Shown piece by piece: positions 20,076 to 26,904 of a stretch of DNA of 26,904 nucleotides. Location of the stretch: the NCBI GenBank assembly GCA_003427395.1, contig BFEA01000427.1, forward strand, positions 565,830 through 592,733. Reading direction: 5' to 3'. The notes under the pieces were generated by a model. It ran no database searches, was not told the origin of the DNA, and saw only the letters and a program-made list of their open reading frames with translations. The position numbers and the translations under genes were made by a program. How positions within the stretch are numbered: the first letter of the stretch is position 1; every line of letters starts with the position of its first letter. Source of the DNA: Chara braunii (taxonomy: Eukaryota; Streptophyta; Charophyceae; Charales; Characeae).

Positions 20076-20481
20076 AAATTTACAACGGCAGTTGCAAAAC
20101 AGTAAAAAAACAACGAAGGTAATTTAATCTTAAGCGGAAAAAGAACAGGTGGTGCTCATTCTCCCAAAAAAAGGCAGGTAGCCTGAGAGATGGCTACCAC
20201 ATCCAAGGCAGCCAGCCGGGGTATAAATGAAATTACCCAACCCTGACATAGGGAGGTAGAAAAAACAATATATAACAATACTGGGCTTTTTCGAGTCTGG
20301 AAAAGGTTTAAAAAAAAAAAACGCCGGGTCATCATGCCAATTTCCAATGGGGGTTGCAAAAGCATAAACAAACAACAAAGAGAATTATTATTAATCAACG
20401 GAAAAGATTCAAAGAAACAAAAAAAAAACAAAAAAAACAAAAAAAAGCGACAAAAGTTCAAAACCTCCAACACACACACAA

Positions 20482-20528
<47 letters not shown>

Positions 20529-20677
20529 GACTGGGCTAGCTCTGTTGGGAGGCTCATGAGTTGGTGAGGCTCCCAGTCATGTAGTTTTTTTTTTTGTTTT
20601 TTTGTTTTGTTTTTTTGAGTAGGAGTGTTTTTCTTAATTTTTTGGTTGCATCCCTTCGTTGTTAGTCCAGTTCCTCT

Positions 20678-20711
<34 letters not shown>

Positions 20712-21231
20712 CCGAGTTTGTTTTGACATTGCGACGCTGCAGCCGGTTTCCAGATTTGTGCCTAATCAGGGGGCATGGGCCCAGCATTCAGGAAGGGGGG
20801 GGGATTCCCCACCTCCTTGATTTCTTTTTTCCTTTGTCTTTGGCCTCCTTGATTTGAGATTAATACAAAGCAAAACTGAAAAAAAAAAAAAAAAAAACAT
20901 ACAAAGGAGGGGCGTGCAGGGGAGGGAGGGAGGGAGGGGGGGGGGGGGGGGGGGGGGGTTTGTAAGGAGAACAGAAAACGAACAGAAAAGAGGATTCTCG
21001 AAAAGCAGCCAGCTAAGCCGGGCCTGTTTTCCAGCTATATGTATATGAAAATGAGATTTTGTTAAAAAAAAAGACAAAGAAAAAAAGGCAGCCAGCTAAT
21101 GACCATCATGCTAGCTCACAAGGAGCGATTTTTCAGTTGAGTTTTTTCCTCTTTTCTTGTTTTTTTCTACGATTGAGGTTTTCTTTGTTCCAGGTCCGGG
21201 GCGCGACGAGGACTGAATCTGAATGAGTTTT
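20076..21231. other. no recognisable gene; homopolymer and microsatellite field
   Basis: It contains A-rich AAAC runs (about 20418-20448), a (CA)n run (20470-20522), T9/T7 runs (about 20586-20617), a 33-base T run (20679-20711), an A17 run (20880-20897), GGGA units leading into a 23-base G run (20936-20958), and degenerate copies of the A-run/CATCATGCC repeat. All peptides read here are simple-sequence translations. Confidence 0.75.
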
Positions 21232-21297
21232 ATGCAGAGATGCAGAAATACACATCAATCGCGATTTCCTGCACCTCTTCACAAACACGTCCAGATT
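21232..21297 (+). repeat. dispersed repeat family B, single copy
   Basis: It shares ATGCAGAGATGCAGAA, CACATCAATCGCGATTT and CACAAACACGTCCA with 12104-12231, and CACAAACAC-TCCAGATTC with 22760-22779. Confidence 0.65.
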
Positions 21298-22288
21298 CCT
21301 TGCCAGTGGGACCGTGCCCCCGCCGTTTGCGTGAGGAGTCCTCTTACGCTACTCTCTCTGGATTTTCTCCCATAATTTGCTTGCCACACAACAATTCTCT
21401 CCATAGGAGATAATAAATTTGAATAAACTTGAATAAAAAGATGAAAAGAGAGAAAAAAAAAAAGACCACTATAAACGGCCATGTATCGAGTCACAGAACG
21501 CGACATGTCTGTTTATTGAAATAAAATCTGTAAGTGCATGGTTTAGAAAGCTTTTTTTCTTTTTTTNTTCTTNTTTTTTTTTTCTTTTTTTTTTTCCGGG
21601 TCATTGATTGTCGCCCTATCTTCATTGCAAAGGGGGCCACAACAGTACAATTCCCCAGCTACTGTTGAAAAAAAAATTGTGCGGAATTGTGCACATAACT
21701 AGGTTATCAGCCGGGCCGCCCGGGTCCCGGGTGGTCAGCGCCCGTGCAAGGACCAGGGAAGGTCCTAGCACAAAAAAGAAAAGAAAAAAAAAAAATCCGA
21801 AAAAAAAACTATGTTATGCAGAACAATAAACTCAACAACTTTTGCCTCAGGGTCACATCGAAATTCTTCACCAAACTTAGAATAAAAATTAAATTCTAAA
21901 TTTTTTTCTTTTTTCTTTTTTTGTCGGGCCGGGCAAGTGACCCCAGGCCACTCTGGTAGCCGAGGCACATAATACATATTATCTATCATTAATTTATTAC
22001 CCTTTTCTTTCTTTCCCCGCTGGCATAATACTTCATTGCTTCCATTTGCTTTCCCACTGGCACAAAAAAAAAACTAAAATACGCCTTAGTTGAGATCTAT
22101 AAAATGTTCACATACCTTAACTTATAAATAAATGTAAACAAGTTAATCACTAATAAAAATAAATTTGCACGTCATTTGAGATCCGAGCTGGCTGCTGCAT
22201 CATGGTGATCCGTGCGGACAAGGGACATTTGGAACTTCCCGCTTTCACGCAGACAGGAAGATCCACTGTGCATATTATTTCCAAATCC
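21298..22288. other. no recognisable gene; T-rich tracts and AT-rich segment
   Basis: A T-rich tract at 21551-21596 holds two unresolved bases and is followed by CCGGGTCATTG. A GC-rich fold-back stretch (GGGCCGCCCGGGTCCCGGG, then GGACCAGGGAAGGTCC; about 21710-21765) leads into an A-rich tail at 21771-21795. A T-rich tract at 21901-21921 precedes another GC-rich phrase. 21960-22170 is AT-rich. The A-tailed GC-rich stretch might be a SINE remnant, but no RNA polymerase III boxes are convincing. Confidence 0.45.
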
Positions 22289-22391
22289 CCGGGGCCAAGT
22301 CCCACTTACCCGGATCCTCCATTCCCGACCGTAGATCATGGAAATCAACGGCCAGAAATGAAGAATCCGGTCAAGTGGGACTTGGCCCCGG
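22289..22391. mobile_element. fold-back element family A, copy 1 (103-bp near-palindrome)
   Basis: The first 19 bases, CCGGGGCCAAGTCCCACTT, are repeated exactly as the reverse complement at the right end. Pairing continues to the centre near 22340, with about 40 of 48 positions matching. Single-strand RNA or DNA would form one long hairpin. Size and structure are those of a MITE or fold-back element, with no coding capacity. Possible short flanking repeats (CAAAT on both sides) are not proven target duplications. Confidence 0.85.
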
Positions 22392-22513
22392 AGCAAATGG
22401 GCCCTGGCCGCCGGGGGACTGGGGGATCGACCCCTTAAAAACGGAAAACGGAGTACAAACAGAGAAGGGAGGATTTATGGGGGGTGTCATCCTTGACAGC
22501 GCAGGGGCCATGC

Positions 22514-22645
22514 TTTTTTTTTTTTTGGGAGAGGGGGGTCATGCGCTATTCTTTTTTTTTTTTTTTTGGGGGGGGGGAGAGGGGGATCGTGCGCTATTCT
22601 TTTTCTTTTTTTTTTTTTTCGGGAGAGGGGGATCATGCGCTATTC
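22514..22645 (+). repeat. tandem repeat, three units of poly(T) plus GGGAGAGGGGG-ATCATGCGCTATTC
   Basis: Units at 22514-22551, 22552-22599 and 22600-22645 each have a T run (13 to 20 bases, third interrupted by C), a G-rich phrase and a shared end TC[AG]TGCGCTATTC / ATCRTGCGCTATTC. Frames across it are artefacts. Confidence 0.92.
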
Positions 22646-22712
22646 TTCGCGGAATCCTTCCTTTTATTTTCTTTTCCAAATGTTCGGATATTAACGGATG
22701 CCTCAAAGGACA

Positions 22713-22797
22713 GGGGCCAAGTCCGAGGTTGAGGAAACTCAACGAGATTTCTGCACATCTCCACAAACACCTCCAGATTCGAGTGGGACTTGGCCCC
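22713..22797. mobile_element. variant of fold-back family A carrying a family B core
   Basis: The ends GGGGCCAAGTCC (22713) and GGGACTTGGCCCC (to 22797) are the same terminal sequence as the family A palindromes, in inverted orientation. The interior does not pair and holds GATTTCTGCACATCTCCACAAACAC-type sequence of family B. This looks like a composite or a second subfamily using the same ends. Confidence 0.6.
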
Positions 22798-23058
22798 AAT
22801 TAGTAATAGCACGAGCCGCGAGGACGAAACAAATGAAATTAAATTTCATAAAACACAAAATAACGTTGGGGCCTCACTCCCGCTGCCTTCTTCCCCCGAA
22901 TACAGCGTAGTACGGTCACGACAGCTGTATTTCGGGCACAAGTCCTCAAACTGTTCAAATGCAGACCCTACTGCAATTCTGAACTCCGTCCACGTCCAGA
23001 GCAGATTACTAAAATACTGCAATTCTCAACTACCAAGGGCCGGTCAGCTCGACAATGC

Positions 23059-23098
<40 letters not shown>

Positions 23099-23336
23099 GC
23101 TATTGCTTTCTCCCAAGCTCTGTGTGCCATGGGTTTTCCTTGGATACAACCGGCCAAATGACATGAAATTTCCCCCCTCCCCCAAAAAAAAAGGAAATGA
23201 CAAAAAAGAATGAAATGACATCGAGTTGTCAAAAAAGACGAAAACGACAAAGAGAGCGAGAGCCAACACAGAGAGAGAGAGAGAGAGAGAGATTTGCGCA
23301 GATTCTTGGCGGGAAGAATGAACAGTGTCATTCATT
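22798..23336. other. no recognisable gene; (TG)n and (GA)n microsatellites
   Basis: A (TG)n run lies at about 23060-23095 and a (GA)n run at about 23270-23291. The surrounding frames on both strands are largely these repeats. Confidence 0.7.
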
Positions 23337-23426
23337 CTCTCAGGGGCATAGTCACACTAGGACTTCATTTACTTTCTTTTTTTTTCCTCTCAGGGGCACA
23401 CTCACACTAGGGACTTTTTTTACTTC
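23337..23426 (+). repeat. 50-bp tandem duplication
   Basis: Units start at 23337 and 23387, each with CTCTCAGGGGCA, TCACACTAGG and GACTT, followed by a T-rich stretch. Confidence 0.85.
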
Positions 23427-23668
23427 TTTGCTTGTACGTAATTGCATCCAGATACATCCACGTCTGTCTGTAAATGCGGTGAGATACATTTATGACGGCA
23501 CTAGTGTGAGTACGGCCTCATATCTGTGAGCAATCCGCCGATGTAGAGGCAGCTGGCAATATGAGTACATTTCACCTAAACGCGTCGCTAGCACGACACA
23601 ACATGATGAGCTCTCATGATCTCGTTTCAAATTTCCAGCGCCGTCGAACTGCCATGAAAGTTTGACCT

Positions 23669-23775
23669 GCGGCCAGATCCCGCCCGCACGGACTCTTCGT
23701 TCCTGACGATCTACCCGCCATCTGCATAATCTACGGCCAAAACTGAAAGTAACTGGGCAAGTGAGACTTGCCCCG
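23669..23775. mobile_element. fold-back element family A, copy 3 (degenerate)
   Basis: The right arm, read on the minus strand, matches the family A arm over about 50 bases (CGGGGCAAGTCTCACTTGCC, then GGCCGTAGAT). The left arm (GCGGCCAGATCCCGCCCG, then CGGACTCTT) is more eroded. The 107-base length and the order of elements match the other copies. Confidence 0.6.
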
Positions 23776-24111
23776 CCGCCCGGCGTTCAAGCCCCGCACC
23801 CCGCACCCGGCGCATACTACTCTCCCCACTGCCTCTCTTCGCCCCTGGAATGCAGCTGCCATAACCTCTCCGCCTCCCCACTTTCCTATTCAGGTGCCAA
23901 CGGCAAAATTCGTAGCTAATTAAAAAAAAAAAAAAAAAAAAATCGTAGCTACGACGCCAGCAGAACCTGGCCGTGGTAATGGCCCCATACTTACGGGGAT
24001 GTCAAGGAGGAGCCTGACTCCCCAAGGAAAGCGCGACGGGTGTACGGAACGGAATTGCAGTCAGTAGCATGGTTACCCAGCTTCACTTCACTTTTGACGG
24101 GACCGGAGAAC
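23776..24111. other. no recognisable gene; A-run
   Basis: C-rich sequence, then an A run at about 23921-23942 flanked on both sides by TCGTAGCTA. Nothing coding was recognised. Confidence 0.4.
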
Positions 24112-24215
24112 CCGGGGCCAAGTCCCACTTACGCTGATCCTTGATTTCTGGCCGTTGATCTTCCGAATCTGTGGTCAGAAATCGATCATTCGGGTAAGCG
24201 GGACTTGGCCCCCGG
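24112..24215. mobile_element. fold-back element family A, copy 2 (104-bp near-palindrome)
   Basis: The left arm begins CCGGGGCCAAGTCCCACTT, and the right end is its reverse complement apart from one extra C and one A/G difference. The inner arms share GATTTCTG and GAT. The left arm closely resembles the reverse complement of the right arm of copy 1 (22289-22391), which proves common descent. GGAG occurs just outside both ends but is too short to call a target duplication. Confidence 0.85.
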
Positions 24216-24315
24216 TGGAGCAAGAAAAGGAAAAGCGAAAGCGAAGGTGGTGTCTTTCCGTAGAAAAAAGATGGAGCGACTAACTTGAGAAAACACAAAT
24301 ACCAGAAAACTACAA

Positions 24316-24644
24316 GGGATAATTTGCGAAATACCCCCATAAATGCCAAAATACCCCTGAAAGATGTGGGTAGAGCGGAATGCCCCTTTGGGCCGAAATC
24401 TTTGTGTGGTGCCCCTGTCAGGCAGGTGTGCACTTTGCAATCTGGACCTCCCCGTTTGGGCCTTGGCCTTTTGCAAAAATAGCGCCCAGGGTACGGGTAT
24501 ATTGCAAAGATGTGGGTCCAACCGACCCAAGGGGTATTTCGCCAAATATTGTTTTTGTCAGAGGGGCATTCCACTCTACCCGCATCTTTTAGGGGGCATT
24601 TTGGCATATATCTCAACTTATGGGGGTAATTTGTGAATTATCCC
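24316..24644. mobile_element. 329-bp non-autonomous DNA element (MITE) with ~85-bp terminal inverted repeats
   Basis: The left end GGGATAATTTGCGAAATACC and the right end, inverted (GGGATAATTCACAAATTACC), pair, as do CCCCATAA, TGCCAAAAT, AAAGATG[TC]GGGTAGAG and GGAATGCCCCT further in. This gives terminal inverted repeats of about 85 bases with moderate divergence. The middle (about 24400-24555) does not encode a transposase. GGG-plus-AT-rich ends are seen in several MITE families. The flanks show no clear target duplication, so the superfamily is not assigned. Confidence 0.82.
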
Positions 24645-25045
24645 AGAGCTGGTGCCTAGTCGACGCCGGCTGGAGCCGGGGCGTGTCGCGTTGCCCTGTG
24701 GCCTAGCAGGACGGGGGTTTCTGGGGTGGGTCGTGCCACTCTGTAACCTAGCAGTTGGGGGCGTGAGGCTTGGTAGAGATTGGGCATCAGGGTATATAGG
24801 GGGGAGGCAGGTAGGTTTGGGGCGCCGAAAGACACCAAGGCAGGTGGTTTTTTGGGTCTGCAATTATCCTTTGAGCCAAGGCTCGAAAACGAAAAGGGCC
24901 CTTTGAATTTAGTACTGCATAGACGTCTGTTGTTGTTTTTTTTTCCCACTAGCCCCTTTGAGGCTGTTTCGTTAGTACCTGGTGCAAGTTGTTCTCAGAG
25001 TTTTCTCAGCCCAAGCTGGGTGATGGCCGCGGTGCTTTAATACTT
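24645..25045. other. no recognisable gene; TATA-like sequence
   Basis: G-rich + strand sequence with a diverged local duplication around CTAGCAGG / CTAGCAGT (about 24701-24756) and a TATATAGGGG at about 24792. No coding sequence was recognised. Confidence 0.4.
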
Positions 25046-25112
25046 GTGTACTTTTATAATGGGACGCTGGGCCCGGTTCCCAGCGTGTACTTTTATAATG
25101 GGACGCTGGGCC
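25046..25112 (+). repeat. 39-bp period direct repeat
   Basis: The 28 bases starting GTGTACTTTTATAATGGGAC occur identically at 25046-25073 and 25085-25112. Confidence 0.93.
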
Positions 25113-25144
25113 GGAGTTTTCTCAGCATGTCGTCGCAGGCTGGG

Positions 25145-25228
25145 CACTCTAGACACTTCGAGAGTGCCCTTCGAGAGTGCTTTCTGACAGCTCTCGAAGG
25201 GCGTTTTCGAGAGCACCTATCTAGAGTG
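25145..25228. repeat. 84-bp interrupted palindrome
   Basis: CACTCTAGA at the left end pairs with TCTAGAGTG at the right end, and GCCCTTCGAGAG (25166-25177) pairs with CTCTCGAAGGGC (25191-25202). The TCTAGAGT end recurs at 25470 and 26011 and, slightly changed, at 25291. Confidence 0.8.
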
Positions 25229-25465
25229 AGTGGAGCGAGGCCTTACTCTCAAAATTCCGAGAGTATAGAGTAGTGGAGCGAGGCCCAAAGTCATCTAGAG
25301 CACTCTTGCTCGCCTGCCTGCAACCTTGGTTTTTGCAAGGGTGGTCGGACGGTTTCTTGAAAGGGCACGGGATTTCTAGAGCAAGCCTGGGTCTGGGCGG
25401 ACAAACCACGCTGCACTGCACTCTACCACAACTGCCAGCGTCTCAAGAGTGTTTCATGAGCAGGA

Positions 25466-25594
25466 CTATCTAGAGTAAGGGCCTAGTTGCACTGCTCGCC
25501 ATACGCCAAGTTTGGCGAGTAGGCGCCTGGTTGCACTTACTCGCCAAACACGGCGAATGCAAAATGTGTCAGACGGCTCGCCACACCGTCGACA
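25466..25594 (+). repeat. 129-bp direct repeat, left copy
   Basis: It matches 26007-26135 at 125 of 129 positions, and all four differences are transitions without indels. Inside, TTTGGCGAGTA pairs with TACTCGCCAAA, and GTTGCAC recurs, so the unit itself folds back. Confidence 0.95.
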
Positions 25595-26006
25595 GCAGGA
25601 CTATGAGCCTCGCCACACGGCACAACTAACGAAACGAAACGATCACCAGAGTCGCGAGGCCTCACGAAGCCCCGATCCACCGTTTCGCTTCGTTTTTTGC
25701 CTCACCGCCCCACAGCACACACGAAAACTCCAGCGACATCGCCCTGGCGACAATAGTGGGGGATTCGTTTCGCTACAGTCCAAATTTGTGGACGCTACGG
25801 TCCAAGTTCTTGGATGGACTTCGTTTGGAGCAATGCAGCACACTCGTGAAATTTCACAGCTCGTCCAGCCTACCAGCGGAGGACCTACGAGTTCGCAAGG
25901 GCTGCAGGCAGGGAGGAGTCGGCACACTCCTGAGGTCTCGCGAACTCAGAAGCTGAACGAAACGAAGTCATTTTTTTTTTCGTTTCTTGCACCGTGCGGT
26001 GGGGCC
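25595..26006. other. interval between the 129-bp repeats; small repeats, no clear gene
   Basis: ACGAAACGAAACG-type and TTTCGCTTCGTTTT-type sequences recur (about 25631, 25683, 25753, 25957, 25980). A 22-bp tandem duplication lies at 25771-25814 (CGCTACRGTCCAA). The + frame 25512-26027 starts inside the left 129-bp repeat and has no recognisable domain, so I do not call it a gene. Confidence 0.5.
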
Positions 26007-26135
26007 CTATCTAGAGTAAGGGCCTAGTTGCACTACTCACCATACGCCAAGTTTGGCGAGTAGGCGTCTGGTTGCACTTACTCGCCAAACACGACGAATG
26101 CAAAATGTGTCAGACGGCTCGCCACACCGTCGACA
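26007..26135 (+). repeat. 129-bp direct repeat, right copy
   Basis: Second copy of 25466-25594, starting CTATCTAGAGTAAGGGCC. Its GGGCCTAGTTGCACT has an imperfect inverted partner (AGAGCAACTAGGGCC) at about 26745-26760, so this copy may be the left end of a ~745-bp fold-back unit. Confidence 0.95.
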
Positions 26136-26179
26136 CAAGTTGTGGAGACTGAAATCGGCTTCCCCGCCTGTGCACGGCA

Positions 26180-26215
26180 GTTTGTGGAGGGTGGTCCTTC
26201 GGACCCTCCACAAAC
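26180..26215 (+). repeat. 13-bp perfect inverted repeat (hairpin)
   Basis: GTTTGTGGAGGGT and ACCCTCCACAAAC flank a 10-base loop. Just outside, GAAATCGG (26151) and CCGATTTC (about 26215) extend the fold. Confidence 0.85.
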
Positions 26216-26310
26216 CGATTTCACGGCAAGTTTTGTCCGGCCGGGGCTGAAGACCAGGCATCGTCAGTAGTCGGAATTGTGGCGAGCAGCCGCCACGGCC
26301 AGGGCTGACT

Positions 26311-26358
26311 GACGAAGACTTAGGGATGTATCTGGACGAAGACTTAGGGATGTATCTG
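26311..26358 (+). repeat. perfect 24-bp tandem duplication
   Basis: Two identical 24-base units starting GACGAAGACTTAGGG. Confidence 0.95.
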
Positions 26359-26506
26359 GACAGGACTGCGGTAAAGTAGACTCCAACAAATAAAAATCTA
26401 TTCAGACTTGGGAATATGAGACTACCGGGATGCAGGCCGATACGACAGGCCGATTCGACCCTAGACTCGTTCCCACGGGTACCAGAGGGAAAGTGTGGCG
26501 AGAGTT

Positions 26507-26638
26507 GTCGTGGTTGCACCTACTCGCCAGGACAATGCCCGTGGCCAGATTAGAAAAGAAAAGGGTGGTTATGAAATATTTATTGACGGGACAGAATTTC
26601 GGGCTGAACAGACCGTGGCGAGTAGGTGCAACCACGAC
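26507..26638. mobile_element. 132-bp fold-back unit with perfect 23-bp inverted ends
   Basis: The left arm 26507-26529 (GTCGTGGTTGCACCTACTCG, then CCA) is exactly complementary to the right arm 26616-26638. The arms share GTTGCAC-TACTCGCCA with the interior of the 129-bp repeats, linking all of them to one repeat family. The 86-base centre encodes nothing recognisable. Confidence 0.8.
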
Positions 26639-26665
26639 ACCGATTCGCCACAAATCGGCAAAATT

Positions 26666-26737
26666 CCACTCTCCACAAACCGGCCGCGATTTGTGCTGTG
26701 TCCACTCTCCACAAACCGGCCGCGATTTGTGCTGTGT
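26666..26737 (+). repeat. perfect 36-bp tandem duplication
   Basis: Units 26666-26701 and 26702-26737 are identical (starting CCACTCTCCACAAACCGG). ACTCTCCACA also has its inverse, TGTGGAGAGT, at 26734-26743, so the second unit forms a hairpin. Confidence 0.95.
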
Positions 26738-26743
26738 GGAGAG

Positions 26744-26904
26744 TAGAGCAACTAGGGCCTAAGCGCCGCGACGACCGAACTGTAGGCCATTTCGAAACTC
26801 TGACAATTCATGCCGCACTCTTGATTTTTTTCTCGAGTCATGAGTAGTGCAGAGAGGCCCATACACACGCCGTTTCTTTCGGTTTTTTTTTTTTTTGTCT
26901 TGTT
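26744..26904. other. window end, no recognisable gene
   Basis: Contains the inverted GGGCCTAGTTGC partner at its start and a T run at about 26884-26896. Confidence 0.4.

Noticed and set aside
21700-21798. SINE with poly(A) tail
   Set aside because: A GC-rich head and A-rich tail are present, but no acceptable A and B boxes or target duplication were seen; kept only as a note.
24083-24616. 177- and 119-codon minus-strand ORFs
   Set aside because: They lie across the family A palindrome and the 329-bp MITE; the reading is through inverted repeats with no protein motif.

Overview
This is a repeat-rich eukaryotic nuclear window with one confidently identifiable gene. That gene, on the minus strand at 15511-17388, encodes a complete GTP 3',8-cyclase (MoaA / MOCS1A / plant CNX2 family), the radical-SAM enzyme of the first step of molybdenum cofactor synthesis. 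Its core reads like the land-plant CNX2 type and ends in the family's C-terminal Gly-Gly. The core similarity, very dense microsatellites, a LINE fragment and many small fold-back elements suggest a large-genome streptophyte (charophyte) alga such as Chara. That assignment is inference from family knowledge, not a database result.

Layout. 1-7370 is mostly unrecognised sequence that looks G-richer than C-richer on the + strand. It holds a pair of diverged ~1.4-kb direct repeats (2501-3891 and 4291-5695) around a (TG)n microsatellite. 7372-7930 is AT-rich DNA followed by a composite array in which (CAAT)n blocks alternate with a GC-rich palindromic box. 8020-8750 is CpG-rich and ends in a possible CCAAT/TATA promoter with no convincing gene behind it. 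10736-12020 is a broken minus-strand LINE reverse transcriptase fragment, cut off inside the RT domain. 12.1-15.1 kb holds a dispersed repeat, a 400-bp polypurine tract, a 23-bp tandem repeat, a weak ORF and a compound microsatellite. The CNX2-like gene follows, then a divergent weak ORF at 17815-18402. From 19.2 kb to the end there are almost only repeats: poly(A)-linked tandem duplications, long homopolymers, a family of ~105-bp near-palindromes sharing the end CCGGGGCCAAGTCCCACTT (three full copies plus one variant), a 329-bp element with ~85-bp terminal inverted repeats, and at 25.0-26.8 kb a dense nest of fold-back and direct repeats.

The most interesting coding observation is in the ~300-residue N-terminal extension of the CNX2-like protein. 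It contains an internal duplication in which a 15-residue motif ([15 protein letters not shown]) is identical in both copies although 11 of its 15 codons differ, all synonymously. That indicates selection on the protein sequence. No operon-like cooperation is expected. No tRNA, rRNA, CRISPR array or complete autonomous transposon was found. Unresolved bases (N) occur at 193, 4206, 10678, 21567 and 21573.
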